A DNA stretch of 64,000 nucleotides from Bicyclus anynana. Its lineage: Eukaryota > Arthropoda > Insecta > Lepidoptera > Nymphalidae. A program made the position numbers and the translations under genes. Shown here piece by piece: positions 35,442-46,955 of this stretch. Location: the NCBI RefSeq assembly GCF_947172395.1, contig NC_069105.1:186001-250000 (forward strand), read 5' to 3'. Each line of letters starts with the position of its first letter. Within the stretch, counting starts at the first letter, position 1. Under the pieces are notes generated by a model, which was not told the DNA's origin, made no database searches, and was given only the letters and a program-made list of their open reading frames with translations.

Positions 35442-35860
35442 TCCTTACTAATATTATTAATGCGAATATGAGTTTTTTTGATTGTTACGCAACACGCTTT
35501 TAAAAATTATTTCACACATTAAAAACTACATTATTAGCGAGGCTATAAATAAGTATTTTATGATATATTGTCACATCCTGTCTTCCGAACCGGTAGTAGT
35601 CTCTACTTAGTCTTTTCTTACTTTCAAAAAGTGCTTGTAAACTATGGCCATTTACGTTAATAAACAAATTTTAATATACGATACGAACAAAACTGATATA
35701 CCTACCTAAAGAGGTAAAGTTTGTGGTATTGTAGGGGTAATCTCTGGATCTACTGCACCGATTCTGAATTTTTTTTTACCACTAGAAAGCCACGTCATTT
35801 GCGAGTGTCATAGGCTATATTTTATCCCCGCATTCTCACGGGAACGCGTCCGGTAATAGA
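35442..35860 (+). mobile_element. Helitron-like fragments
   Basis: A 5' piece (TCCTTACTAATATTATTAAT..GCGAGGCTATAA, 35442-35550) and a separate body/3' piece (GGGGTAATCTCTGGATCTAC..TATCCCCGCATTCTCACGGG, 35707-35850). Neither is complete. Confidence 0.55.
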
Positions 35861-36323
35861 TATTGTAACAAAAGCACCATCCAAAATGATATAACGTAGG
35901 TAATTACGGAGTTTGTCTTCGGCGAAACGAAGTGAATCGCTTTATAGATGGTATCGTAAGCCTCCGAACCGTTTGACGTAATGAATAAGTCAGGCACAGA
36001 GATTTATTGTCACGGCCTCCGTGCTCCTCCGCGGCGCCCTGACATTTTGTTACGGCCTACGAGTACATAGTGAGTGGCCTGTAAATATGCAGCATAGGGC
36101 ATTTAACTAGGGTAGGCATTATACATACAAACTGTAAAATGGAAAATTCGTTGTCCAATACAATGTTCGTAATGAATTATCAGGGCAGGCAGTGAATATC
36201 CATATCTATTTTTTTCTTTGAATATTTTATTGGCAATTACTGGCTTACTAAATATTGTTCAATCAATGTTTACTTATTCTCTAATTTAATAAAAACACTA
36301 TAATATAACTTGTTTATTATTTA

Positions 36324-36694
36324 CTAGCGGACGCTCGCGACATCGTCCGCCCTTAGACCTATTTAATCCAGCCGTTACAGTAGTATCGCAGTAAACATGG
36401 AGTAACTTCTCCCAATTTCTCTTCACTGCTCTGCTCCTATTGATCGTAGCGTGATGAAAAGTATACTATAACCTGCCCAGGAGTATGATGAACAACTGTA
36501 CCAAGTTTCATTAAAATCCGTCGAGTAGTTTTTGTTTCTATACCGAACATACAGACAGATAGACAGACAGACAAAAATTTTACTGATTGCATTTGTGGCA
36601 TCAGTATTGATCACTAATCACCCCCTGATAGTTATTTTGCAAATATATTTCATGTACAAAATTGACCTCCCTACAGATTTATTATAAGTATAGA
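36324..36694 (-). mobile_element. Helitron family 2
   Basis: CTAGCGGACGCTCGCGACAT end, then CATGGAGTAACTTCTCCCAA, a GACAGA run and a TCTATACTTATAAT 5' end. 371 bp, apparently complete. Confidence 0.8.
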
Positions 36695-37137
36695 TAAAGT
36701 TCTTTCTTTTTTATATTTTCGTTCTTTATATAACACAAAGGAAAAGCTTATTTTCAAAGTATTACCTACGTCAATAGAAGATCGATGTATTACATACTTT
36801 ATCCACATTGATGAATTAGTCAGTTAGTCAACTTGCATCTATAAATTTTCATTTAAAATCGATAAATAAAGATAAAAAAATGCCTAATCTACAAAGACAG
36901 ACGCTTAACACATCGCTTAATCTATAAAGACAGTTGCTACGCTCGACATAGCTTACTTTAAGCACGCAGTACTTAAAAATACATTTGCAGTCGCGTGTTT
37001 CGGCACTCTAATCGTGGAATTTTAAATGACTTTATACACATTGACCGCCTTAATCGGTCTTTCTGTTACTAACATTGACATTGCTTGCATAAACTATTTC
37101 GTTTATAAGGCTGGACGCGCATTATAACCGGGGTGTG

Positions 37138-37320
37138 ATTCCTCTATTTTTAACGAACTTCAAAAAAACGAGGAGGTTCTTCGACGCGTATGTTTTTTTT
37201 TAATGTTTGTTAACGCATAACTTCATCATTTCTTAACCCATTTTAAAAATTATTTTTTTCTTTAAAAGGGTATACTTCCAGATTGGTCCCATTTAAAAAA
37301 AAACCGAAGTAAAAAGATTT
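37138..37320 (+). repeat. Dispersed repeat, same type as 32.8 kb
   Basis: ACTTCAAAAAAACGAGGAGG, TTAACGCATAACTTCATCAT and ACTTCCAGATTGGTCCCATT. Confidence 0.55.
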
Positions 37321-37507
37321 CATTCTGTTATTATTCTAATAATATAACTACTCGTACATGACATTCACAGACAAATCAATATAATTTATCATTGCAGGTA
37401 GATAGCTGCTACGTGTATATACCAGATATTGAACTATTAAAGCAAGTGAAATACTAAAAATTAACAATACACTCATCTATATTTTAAGAAAATAATTAAT
37501 AATAAGT

Positions 37508-37722
37508 TTTCAGTTGCGTGCATTTTAAGAAATTAAATATCACGTGTCTCAAACGGTGAAGGAAAAACATCGTGAGGAAACCTGCATACCAGAGAATTAA
37601 GTGAAGTCTGCCAATCCGCATTAGGCCAGCGTGGTGGGCTATTGGCCTATCCCCTTTAATTCTGAGACGAGACTCGAGATCATCAGTGAGCCGAAGATGG
37701 GTTGATAATGATGATGATGAAT
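37508..37722 (+). mobile_element. SINE family B, head missing
   Basis: Body from TTTTCAGTTGCGTGCATTTT to GGGTTGATAATGATGATGAT. A short segment around the CTCTGCG motif is deleted. Confidence 0.8.
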
Positions 37723-37804
37723 TAATAAAATCACAACATCATAAACACTCTCTCTGAATATCATAAATACTAACTAACAACATAATGAATATGTCTCAGA
37801 TAAC

Positions 37805-38775
37805 GTTTAAATGTCACGAAGTATTACGGTGAACTGTGAATCGGCAAGATATACGAATATCTCGAGCAGCAGCACTATATGGTCGTTTGCATAGCGCAGA
37901 ATAACAGTACAGAGATTTATATTGAGCCGAGCGATGTCGGCATTTGTACGATTAAGCTAATCGCACATCACCGGAAGGCCATAGTAGCATGAGAGTTAAA
38001 AAGACGATGCGTTATAACGCGGCGTTAGCGAGCGTAGCGTATAGTATGATGTTGAATAAAGGTTGAATACGTAGTTGGTAATAGTACTAACTACATAGAA
38101 ATTGTCCTCCAGTCATACGACTGGAGGCTTGGGTAAAATGCCCAGCTGAAGCTATGGTCGAATATCCTATCACAAACCCCCGGTGTCCAATAAAGCGCGC
38201 ATTTTCTGTGCTTGGGTAAAATTCCCAGCCGAAGCCACGGTCGAAGGCCCTATCAGTAACTCCAAACTATCCGTTAAAATAACTCGTGCGAATGAAGGCT
38301 AAGAGTGCACGCGTTAACACATCAGACTATTTTCTACTGACTTAGGTAGGTAGTAAATGCGGAGGTTTTCTAACAATGCACTATGATACAAGGTTTCTCT
38401 AACGGAACCCTAATTCTGTACCACACTAACATCGCTAGGATGTCTTTTTGTCTGTCTGTTTATACTAAAATTAATAGTATTCACTCGCGATTACGGTGAA
38501 CTGTGAACGATAAGATGCGACTACCTCAAGAAACGCAGTATGGTCGTTTGCATCGCGCAGAATAACAGTAGGACAGATTTATATTGAGCCGAGCGATGTT
38601 GGCATTTGTAGGATTAAGCTAATCGCACATTACCGTAAGAGTACACACACGCGTTAACCCACGCACTATTTTCAACTGACTTGGGTAACTAACTGACAAC
38701 TGACTGGAATGCGGGGGATTTCTACTGTAATAATTATTATCATCAAGTTTCTCTAACGGGACCCTAATTCCTTAT
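37805..38775 (+). repeat. Local direct duplication with an insertion
   Basis: Unit 1 (37805-38415) and unit 2 (38485-38775) share ATTACGGTGAACTGTGAA, GCGCAGAATAACAGTA, TTTATATTGAGCCGAGCGAT, GATTAAGCTAATCGCACAT and GTTTCTCTAACGG. Unit 1 carries about 300 extra bases (37980-38280), including a pair of related ~85-bp segments beginning CTTGGGTAAAATKCCCAGC. No protein frame. Confidence 0.75.
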
Positions 38776-38978
38776 TTAACTATAATGTGGCGTGCACAAT
38801 GATTTTAACTAGGGTAGGCATTAAACTTACGAATATTATAAAATTAAAAAAAAATCATTCTTCAATTCAAGTTCGTAATAAGTCCTATCTACGAAGTGCA
38901 AGCTCGATTGAAATGACTTAGTGGTACAGACAGACAACCAAGATTTATATCACAAATACAAAGAGTAAGTATAGACTC

Positions 38979-39571
38979 TATAATATTCTCTTCTTTGTAT
39001 TTATGTCAGGTATTGTATGTGTGTTATTTTAATCATTGTAACAGCACTTATGGGCCTTATTAGAATCAATATCACTCATCTGGCGATGGAGCGAGCTATG
39101 CTTGGAATTTCTCTGCGTGATCGAATAAGAAATTAGGAGATTCGCAGACGAACCATAGTCACTGACATAGCTCAGCAAGTCGCGAAGTTGAAGTGGCAAT
39201 GGGCAGGCCACATAGTTCGAAGAGCCGATGGGCGTTGGGGTCCCAAGGTGCTGGAATGGCGACCCCGTACAGGAAAGCGCAGTGTTGGTCGACACCCCAC
39301 TAGGTGGACCGCGGTCATCAAGCCGATTGCAGGAAACCGCTGGATGCTGGCAGCTCGAGACCGTTGTGCTTGGAGGTCCATGCAAGAGACCTATGTCCAG
39401 CAGTGGACGTCCTTCGGCTGAGAATGTTGATGATGATGAACGAATTTTCCATTTTACGGTTTGTATGTATAATGCCTACTTAAATGCACGCCACTGCTTG
39501 GCTGTATACTCTCTTCTTTGTATTTGTGTTAGGCATTGTCTGTGTGTTATTTTCATTGTAACAACACCTTT
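38979..39571 (+). repeat. Direct repeats flanking an RTE-B end
   Basis: TTCTCTTCTTTGTATTTATG..GTGTGTTATTTTAATCATTG at 38979-39048 recurs, diverged, at 39504-39571. In addition, TTTTAACTAGGGTAGGCATT (38800) faces an inverted relative at 39445-39500. The RTE-B end lies between. Confidence 0.6.
39082..39441 (+). mobile_element. RTE-B 3' end
   Basis: Same C-terminal segment as at 44.0 kb. KWQWAGHIVRRADGRWGPK and GRHPTRWTAVIKPIAGNRWM are intact, an in-frame TAG lies at about 39135, and the end is QQWTSFG before TGA and a short TGATGATG tail. A pseudogenised LINE end, flanked by related repeats at 38.98-39.05 and 39.50-39.57 kb. Confidence 0.83.
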
Positions 39572-39844
39572 ATTTAATTTTGTATCAAGCCTGAAAGCCC
39601 ACTCACGCCAGTGCATGCAACAAACGTTGACGCAGCGTACCCATACGAGTACGTATGATCACTTGATCAGTTAACGTAGTAACCAGTTAACGAACAAACG
39701 ACTCCAATCAATCCAGCGCTAACACGCGTCTGTTCCTAACCTATAGAGGCTAGGGTGGAATCTGGCAGCCAAAAAAGACTATAGTGATTTTATGCCCAAA
39801 CGAACTAGAGGGTGTCTTCACACGTAAACGTTTTGTATCCATAA

Positions 39845-40053
39845 TAACTGACACCGCGCGGTTTCACCCGTGTGGACCATTTCCCGTACGGGAATACGGG
39901 GTAGAATAGATAATATTATAGCCTATAGCACTCGATAGGATAGTGAAGCATCATAACAGTGAAAGAGTTTTTCAAATTTATTCAACAGTCAGAGCCTATT
40001 CAAAACATACAAACAAAAAATCAAATATTTCCTCTTTATAATGTTAGTATAGA
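39845..40053 (-). mobile_element. Helitron family 1, diverged
   Basis: ACTGACACCGCGCGGTTTCA to TAATGTTAGTATAGA. The body has several substitutions. Confidence 0.75.
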
Positions 40054-40103
40054 TAATATAGATTAACTGAAATCTCAACCTGTCCATCGTAACTTTAAAT
40101 TAG

Positions 40104-40217
40104 CCTTGGAGCCCTCGTAATTTTAATTTTAAGCTTTCAAATTTAGGTACCCACACAGCCGTACGTTTCAAAAGTGCTCGTAAACTAAGCCTACTAGGAA
40201 TAAATGAACTTAGACTT
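40104..40217 (+). repeat. Interspersed repeat ending AAAGTGCTCGTAAACT
   Basis: Shorter copy of the 41.2-kb repeat: GGAGCCCTCGTAATTTTAAT, then AAAGTGCTCGTAAACTAAGC and AATAAATGAA. Confidence 0.55.
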
Positions 40218-40219
40218 TA

Positions 40220-41100
40220 GCCGGTTGGTAGATCGTCGAAATAAGACATTTGAATATCGTTCATACGACAGAAGGTGTGAAATTCCGGAAAAGTTATCTA
40301 AGTCATTATCCCATTCTCGTCGCCCACTTAGTAAGTAGTATATTACTGCATTGACAAGACAATAGTATTTTATGTGCGAAAGTAATATCTGTCTGTTTAT
40401 CTCATAGCTAAACCGTTGATCGATTATGATAAATTTCAATTCACATAGCGTTATGAACCTTTACAGCAATAAATACTTAAGTTTATGACTTTACTTTTCA
40501 CAATTACTGTCACTATCAGCTCATTTTATGTCACAATGCAACTATATGATCATTTAGAATCGTCAAGCAGTTGAAATGTAAACGGTTGACGGATTAAAAA
40601 AAATATTGAGTCTGTTTACTTGTCTATTGTATCATCAGTAAAATGACATCATCAACGAAATAATACACAACACTGTGTACATACACAACTGAAACAATTT
40701 GTTTACAAGCAGGCGCGCGTTTAATCTAAATATTATTAGACGGACGGATGCGAACGAGTGTGAAGTGACCCTAATTCGTGAATCGTCCCCCGGCGCTATG
40801 TCGCATGCAGGTACGAAAGTTATTCCAACCTATTTCAAGTGGCCCTATCTATTCGCAGCCATAAAATAAAACCGGTGCAATATTAGAATCGGCAATATTC
40901 AGCGATTCTTTTGGAATTCAACCCGCGGAACAAAGCTTCGTGCATACTGTATAAACTATTGGATCTGTCATCGCTCGTTTTGTAGTACTGGACAAAAGTT
41001 ATATAGAGCAGCTTATTTGTAAAAAAATTTTCAAAATTCAATTTTTTTTTTTAAATTGGCTCAGTTAACAAGCAGTTTGAAAACGTCAAGTTACGTTGTG
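40220..41100. other. AT-rich intronic sequence
   Basis: No gene, splice-flanked exon or known repeat recognised. Confidence 0.45.
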
Positions 41101-41105
41101 TTGTT

Positions 41106-41180
41106 TTGATCTTTTTTTTATTATTTATTTTTTACAAGTTAGCTCTTTACCACAATCTCACCTGATAGTAAGTGCACCTA
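41106..41180 (-). mobile_element. SINE family A 3' end fragment
   Basis: ACAAGTTAGCTC, then CACAATCTCACCTGATAGTA, the reverse complement of the family A tail. About 75 bp. Confidence 0.5.
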
Positions 41181-41202
41181 CTTCTAGATAAGTTTGTAAG
41201 AT

Positions 41203-41402
41203 GGTGGTTAACAAAAAAAATAAACCTTGGCTGAGTTTGTTGTGGGCTCTTCTCGGACCAAGGCACATTTGGAACCCTCGTAACTTTAATTTTAAATTTT
41301 CGACTTTCCTTACCACCATTAAATCATGACATAACTTGACGTATCAAAAGTGCTTGTAAACTGAGCCTAATTAAAATAAATGAATTTCGATTTTTACTTT
41401 AA
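41203..41402 (+). repeat. Interspersed repeat ending AAAGTGCTTGTAAACT
   Basis: Starts near TGTGGGCTCTTCTCGGACC, passes CCCTCGTAACTTTAATTTTA and ends AAAGTGCTTGTAAACTGAGC with AATAAA close behind, like the 3' end of a polyadenylated retroelement. Related copies lie at 40.1 and 56.0 kb. Class not determined. Confidence 0.6.
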
Positions 41403-41901
41403 ATCTGATTAGGGAATAACCCCATTTTACGAAACCGCTTTAATTAAAATTCCCCATCCATTTGCGAGCGATTTAATCGAAAAGTCCACTAAATCCCGAG
41501 AAAGGACACGAAAGTACGACTTTAAAACATCAGCACTAAAAATAGTTAAAACCAAAAATCTAGAACAATCCGCGGGGCTAGTTAACGCAGAGTTTCAGTC
41601 GGCTTCGCAAAAATTCCATTAGCGCTTAACCGCTTAGATATGTCTCATCTAAAGCGAGTCCTTTGTAGTGTCCGAATGCACGCAAATATAGCTTTTATCA
41701 CAAGTAAATACGGATTATAATCCAATGGGACAGCAGCGTGGAGTACCGATAATCGCGTTGCATACAGCCATAGGGTTGTACAGAGGTGAAAAAAAATTTA
41801 ATTAATTATTTTAATATAAGAAAGTTTTTATATGTCACAAAATACTCAAATGAAGTAAGGTGACACTGACCTTTTCTACTTCATTCGTTATATATTGATT
41901 A

Positions 41902-42602
41902 ATAGTGGAAAGCCCGTGACTTCGTCCGCGTGGATTTTAGCTTTTCACAAATCCCGCGGGAACTATAATGGGGATGGTGACTAGGTTGGAATATATTGAT
42001 TTTTATAATAAATTCGGATAAATAAGGTCAATTTTAACTAATTTATACATAAAAAGCAAAGATTGACTGGATATTTGCAAAATAATTAAGATTATAAAAT
42101 TTCAAAATCTAATATCGTAATTAGATAAAAATTCATACAGATTTAGCTTTTTTACACTAAATGTGACATTTTTCTATACATGAACTATTAACATAAACGC
42201 ACAAATAACAAAGATATTAGTAATTTTGTTTGAACACCCATACAAATCTAACGATCAGCGAGCCAACGACGTCACTAACTCGTGCCATTTTGTATGGGGC
42301 GTGTTTCAGGGATCCGCGGCAGCGCCGCAAATCTGACCCTTTAAATCCCTGTAGCTCCGAAAGTAATGATCGCAGATAGCTCGTTACTTTGACAAAATTG
42401 CTTTACTATTAGCATACTCTTAATTTATATACAATTTAAAAAACTGTCATCATCCCTATTGTTTATATACATACAAAACCTTCCTCTTCAATCACTCTAT
42501 CTATTAAAAAATCGCATCAAAATCCGTTGCGTAGTTTTAAATATTTAAGCATACGGGATGAGAGGGACGGAGAAAGCGACTTTGTTTTAAACTATGTAGT
42601 GA
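41902..42602 (-). mobile_element. Helitron family 2, long form
   Basis: ATAGTGGAAAGCCCGTGACT (mutated CTAG end) to TCACTACATAGTTT on the minus strand. About 700 bp with a conserved interior (CCGCAAATCTGACCCTTTAA, CTCCGAAAGTAATGATCGC). No Rep/helicase frame is visible. Confidence 0.7.
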
Positions 42603-42779
42603 TTATTATCAATGCCGTGCTGTCGTACCAACGTTGTTTTTTAAAAAGTTTTCTCATAAAAAGCTCGGTAAATCGAAAATATTGAAGTAATACTACTATA
42701 TTTTACACATTGCCAACTAAAACATGAATAAAAAAAACTAAAAAAAACAAAAATCGTCATCTTAAATTAATATTATAAT

Positions 42780-43030
42780 TTTGCAGATGTCCTGGCGAGC
42801 GACAACCCTGGCGGTGACCGGCAAAGCCGGGCAGCGTTGGTATTCATTATTATTCAGTTAGCGCAGCAAATATTTCTGCGGCCACGTTTGTTTTATGAGT
42901 TTATCGCGCGCGACGCGACGTCAGGGCGCACGGGGCTTGTGTTTTTTTTTCATTATTTTTTTTTTGTTTATTTGTTGCGATTTATTCATTCGCGTCGGCG
43001 ACAGGTGGCGCTGGCGATCCGTGCCCGCGA
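42780..43030. other. GC/CpG-rich unique block downstream of the TATA site
   Basis: Two CpG-rich stretches (about 42787-42840 and 42870-43030) separated by T-runs. Composition differs sharply from the surrounding intron and matches none of the repeat families in the window. On the plus strand, TTTTGCAG precedes an ATG with an open frame of 24 codons, but no credible donor follows. Most likely a 5' untranslated region or regulatory island. Confidence 0.3.
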
Positions 43031-43037
43031 TACGTGT

Positions 43038-43073
43038 AAACTGCCTTTAATAATTCATTCTAACTTTTATATA
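43038..43073 (-). promoter_or_regulatory. Candidate TATA/initiator core promoter
   Basis: Minus strand: TATATAAAAG at 43064-43073 and an initiator-like CAGTTT at 43038-43043. The A of CAG lies 31 bp downstream of the first T of the TATA box, the standard geometry. The sequence downstream (43040 to about 42780) is rich in CpG and could be a 5' untranslated exon. The ATGs in it open only short frames (21-24 codons) and I see no strong donor, so no coding exon is called. It may drive an internal transcript of the minus-strand gene. Confidence 0.4.
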
Positions 43074-43243
43074 TCCTCGAGCACTCGTTCCCGACGCAAT
43101 GTGGTGCGTTTTTATCTGTGTTCGCATTTTTTTTTACGTTTAATATAAACATTATTATCGTTATGGTTAATATTATAGATATATTACTCGGCAGATGTTC
43201 GCTACTTTATTTTTAACCGGCTTATAGTTGGGCATGTGTCATA

Positions 43244-43385
43244 CTAGTGGACGCCTGCGACTTCGTCCGCACTTAGACCTCCTTAATCCGGCTCTCTCGC
43301 AAAATCCGTCCTTAGTGGACGTCTGCTACCTACGAACTACCTCCCTGCCAAATTTAAACTTTGTACGTCACGCGGATATCGAATG
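43244..43385 (-). mobile_element. Helitron family 2, 3' part
   Basis: CTAGTGGACGCCTGCGACTT, CCGCACTTAGACCTCC; the 5' part is lost where a family 1 copy begins. Confidence 0.65.
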
Positions 43386-43395
43386 ACCTTTCGCA

Positions 43396-43571
43396 TCTAT
43401 ACTAATACAGCTTGTTTGGGGATAATCTCTAAATCTTCTGAACCGATTTCAAAAATTCTTTTACCACTAGAAAGCCACGTTATTTTTGAGTATTATAGGT
43501 TATATTTTATCCCCGCATTCTCACGGGAACGGGAACTACGCGGTAGAAACCGCGGAGGGTCGGCAAGTACT
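43396..43571 (+). mobile_element. Helitron family 1 variant
   Basis: TCTATACTAATACAGC start, CCCCGCATTCTCACGGGAAC, hairpin GCGGTAGAAACCGC and a mutated 3' end. Confidence 0.72.
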
Positions 43572-44008
43572 AAAATTAAAGAAATACTATGAAATACAGT
43601 TATATGTTATATCCACACTACACTATACGGTCAGTGCCTAGTGGGAGTTTTCAATATTTTCATATTGTTTCAATTCCATAGAAATTTGCGTTTACGTTGA
43701 CGCGATAGTAACAGTGTCAAACTGCCACCATACTAAAGCCATACTCAAGGAGTACTGTTTACCAACAAACAAATTAAAAATGAGGGTATAAATCGCTAGT
43801 CATTTCACACCCAATAATAATTATAATTAACTTGTTATTAAATTAATGAAAATAAATTTGATTAATATTAATAAGCTTAAAACAAGTAGGTATAGTTAAT
43901 ATATTTTGAATACTATTTTATAAAACACCAAATACATAATTTAAAATAAAAAAAGTCATGAAATTACTACTCTCATTTCTAATTTATTTGTTGGTAATAG
44001 TCACACAG

Positions 44009-44344
44009 CGGGCGATGGAACGAGCTATGTTAGTATCTCTGCGTGATCGAATCAGAAATGAGATCCGCAGAAGAACCAAAGTCACCGACATAGCTCAACG
44101 AGTTGCGAAGCTGAAGTGGCAATGGGCGGGGCACATAGTTCGAAGAGCCGATGGACGTTGGGGCCCAAAGTGCTGGAATGGCGACCCCGCACTAGTAAGC
44201 GCAGTGTTGGCCGACCCCCCACCAGGTGGACTGACGACATCAAGCGAGTCGAAGGGATTCGCTGGATGCAGGCGGCTCAATATCGTGATGTTTAGAAGTA
44301 TCTACAAAAGGCCTATGTCCTGCAGTGGACGTCCATCGGCTGAT

Positions 44345-44375
<31 letters not shown>

Positions 44376-44377
44376 GA
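44009..44377 (+). mobile_element. RTE-B 3' end (HmRTE-like), with ATG tail
   Basis: Translates as the lepidopteran RTE C-terminus: MERAML..SLRDRIRNE..RRRTKVTDIAQRVAKL, then KWQWAGHIVRRADGRWGPK, a frameshift near 44170, and finally ..SLQKAYVLQWTSIG-like residues ahead of an ATG microsatellite (44345-44375). From general knowledge this resembles the HmRTE family of Heliconius. It is 5'-truncated and broken by frameshifts. Confidence 0.85.
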
Positions 44378-44724
44378 GTATTCATCAAGAAAGGCCTGTA
44401 GTATAGGCCCCTCTAATTACAATCATTATTGTATGGAGCGTGAAAATGTAACGAGCAACAAAAGTTCGCGATTAGTTCGCAAAAGTTTTCCATTAAAAAA
44501 GATTTAAAAGTAGCACTTCCGTACTCCAGCGGAGCCTTCAGTGGTCGCTCAAGTTTGCGAGCTTACAGTCAACAAAGAAAACAAAACTGAACTTGGCAGT
44601 TTTGCCTGCGTTTCTAAAGAATTTTCCGCTACGAAACACTCTTGAATGCGTTTTGTATGATACAAAAATGTTAATTGGTACGAGTATAAACGGTGGATTT
44701 CAACTCGTTGTGAATTATGTATTA

Positions 44725-44930
44725 CTAGCTGACGCCGCGCGGTTTCACCCGCGTGATTCCTGTTCCCGTAGGAATAAGGGGATAATATAGCCTATAGCCT
44801 TCCTCGATAAATGGGCTATCTAACACTGAAAGAATTTTTAAAATCGGACCAGTAGTTCCAGAGATTAGCGCGTTCAATCAATCAAACAAACAAACCAACA
44901 AACTCTTCAGCTTTATAATATTAGTATAGA
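44725..44930 (-). mobile_element. Helitron family 1
   Basis: CTAGCTGACGCCGCGCGG to TATTAGTATAGA, complete. Confidence 0.87.
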
Positions 44931-45253
44931 AGTATAGATTACTAGCTCTTTACCGTGGTTTCACCAGCGTAGATCGCCGTCTATAGTTAAAAAATTAGCT
45001 TGTGTTTTTCTGACAATCTTTCTCTATGCTTCATCCAGAATTATTTAGCTGTTTTGATCCGAGATTAGGTTATTCGAACTTTTGCATTTATAACATTATT
45101 GGCAAACTCCCCGTAGTTTCACTCGCTTAGTTCCGTAGGATTACTATGTTACTCGCTGATAATGTCACTTTCCATTGGTGAATTTTTACAATCCAGTAGT
45201 ATCTGAGCCATATGGTAACATACCAAAAACAAAATCTTACTATAAATATACGA

Positions 45254-45417
45254 CTAGCAGACGTCCCGCGCGTATTCCTGTGGGAATACGGGATAAAATA
45301 TAGCCTATGACACTCACAAATAACGTGGCTTGCTATTTGTAAAAGAATTTTCAAAATCGGTTCTGTAGAACAACCCCTGAAAACCTCACAAACATTATTT
45401 CTTTATAATAAGTATTA
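45254..45417 (-). mobile_element. Helitron family 1 variant
   Basis: CTAGCAGACGTCCCGCGCG, AATACGGGATAAAATATAGC and AAGAATTTTCAAAATCGG; the 5' end is worn. Confidence 0.72.
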
Positions 45418-45419
45418 GC

Positions 45420-46480
45420 TACATTAATTGAAATAGAAGATAGAAAATTATTGTTTTACTAGTATTTTAATAATATTCAGTATTCCCCTCCTTTTCAAAA
45501 TAATTACCCAACAAATACAGAGGTCAATAACGTTTCAAAAAAAAAAAAAGAAGTTTTTACACGACCAAACAGTCATACTAATAAAAATGAAACGTCATCG
45601 CGCGGGTGTATTTCTTCGTTCATTCAGCACCGAGCGGAGACCGGGAGACGGAGTTTTTCGCGTCGCAGCCGCCGAGGTGGCCAATTAGGCCGCGGCTAAA
45701 TGGGCCTTTTGAGTTTTTATCGTCGCAACTTTGGGTTAGGGTTGTCAACCTTTGGTACTGTGTACATAAACTAAGCAGACCGAACGTCACAAACTGTTGT
45801 ATATCATGTGTAAGTTACAGCCAATCGATGTTTTTTTTGACATTTTGCAAGGATATAATATGATAATTTTGTGGTTAAAAGTTAACTTTTATTATTCGAC
45901 AAAAAACGGACGCACTTTGGCCAGTGTGCATCCGATTTATTCAGTTTATACTTTCTCACTTCTCAGATCAGCGTTAGATTATTAAATTTATTAAAAATTG
46001 AAAATCATTCAGGGGTCAACAGTTACATGACATTAATTAGTGATGTAGAAAATGTGTAAGAAAGGGAAGCCAGAGGGCGCCATAACGAGTAACGTTACGA
46101 AGCGGTTTACCATCCTATATGAAGTTATAATTATTACTTCAATTAAAACGTAAACGTAATTCTAGAATTTGTATATTATGATAATAAAGTATTAGAGCTA
46201 TAATTATATTTGTTTCAATAGTTTCAACCTCTACTTATAAAATAATATTTATAAATAAGTATATAGGCACAAGAAGTCCTAATGGGATCCGTCGAAATCC
46301 AATAAATGTAATTTTAGTCCCAAGTTACATAACATGTAGGTATATTTACCTCATTTCATGTTATCAGTAGGCCTTACATGGGACCCACGGCATTAATTTG
46401 GTGATTTTAGTCCTGCTGATTACATAGAAGACGGAGGAAGTTAAGTTAACCTATAAGTTAGTTAAGTATTAAGTTAGTTA
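45420..46480. other. Intronic sequence with one CpG-rich spot
   Basis: 45595-45720 is GC-rich (GAGCGGAGACCGGGAGACGG) and unique-looking; the frames over it show no splice sites. The rest is AT-rich. Confidence 0.4.
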
Positions 46481-46486
46481 TAACCA

Positions 46487-46834
46487 TCCTACTAATATTA
46501 TAAACGCGTAAGTTTGTGTGGATGTTTGTTACTCATTAACGCACTAAATCGATTTGAATGAAATTTAAAACGAAAATAGATAATACCCAGGATTAACACA
46601 TAGGCTACTCTTTGTCTCGGAAAAAATCATGATTTCCCGAGATTTGCGAAAACCTGATGGTTATGATGGTATGAATGTTTGTTACACTTTCACGCCGCGA
46701 CTACAAAACCGGATTAACTGAAATTTAGAACGGAGATAGTTTATAACCTGAATTAACACTTAGGCTACTTTTTAATCCGGAAAAATTAAATTACGTACTT
46801 ATGTTTCGCGGGTCAAACCGTGGGGCGCAGCTAG
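46487..46834 (+). mobile_element. Helitron family 3
   Basis: TCCTACTAATATTATAAACG start and GGGCGCAGCTAG end. The interior contains two related ~150-bp halves (each with GAATGAAATTTAAAACG-like and TTAACACATAGGCTACT-like segments). It ends 30 bp from the donor of exon E. Confidence 0.8.
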
Positions 46835-46864
46835 TGATAAATAAAAGCTAAATAGTCCACTTAC

Positions 46865-46919
46865 CGGGTTTGGTTAGGGGTTGTTTGAGATCGTTGGTCA
46901 GCTGCGGGTTCTCCTGCAC
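46865..46919 (-). CDS. Internal coding exon, unidentified gene (exon E)
   Basis: A 55-base minus-strand exon between acceptor ATCATTGCAG and donor GTAAGTGG, a near-perfect consensus. In phase 0 it reads VQENPQLTNDLKQPLTKP plus one base (G) of a split codon. A second acceptor AG lies 6 bases inside the exon (GTGCAG), so splicing could include or drop the first two residues, VQ, without a frame change. No following exon was found to the left within the window, so the next intron is at least 46.8 kb. A Helitron ends 30 bp past the donor. Confidence 0.74.
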
Positions 46920-46955
46920 CTGCAATGATTTATATCCATTTCAATTCAATTCAGT

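Noticed and set aside
39029..39385. 118-codon minus-strand frame
   Set aside because: Antisense to the RTE-B C-terminal fragment.
42787..42858. Plus-strand coding exon after TTTTGCAG
   Set aside because: Short, with no convincing donor and no supporting neighbours; kept only as part of a GC-rich block.
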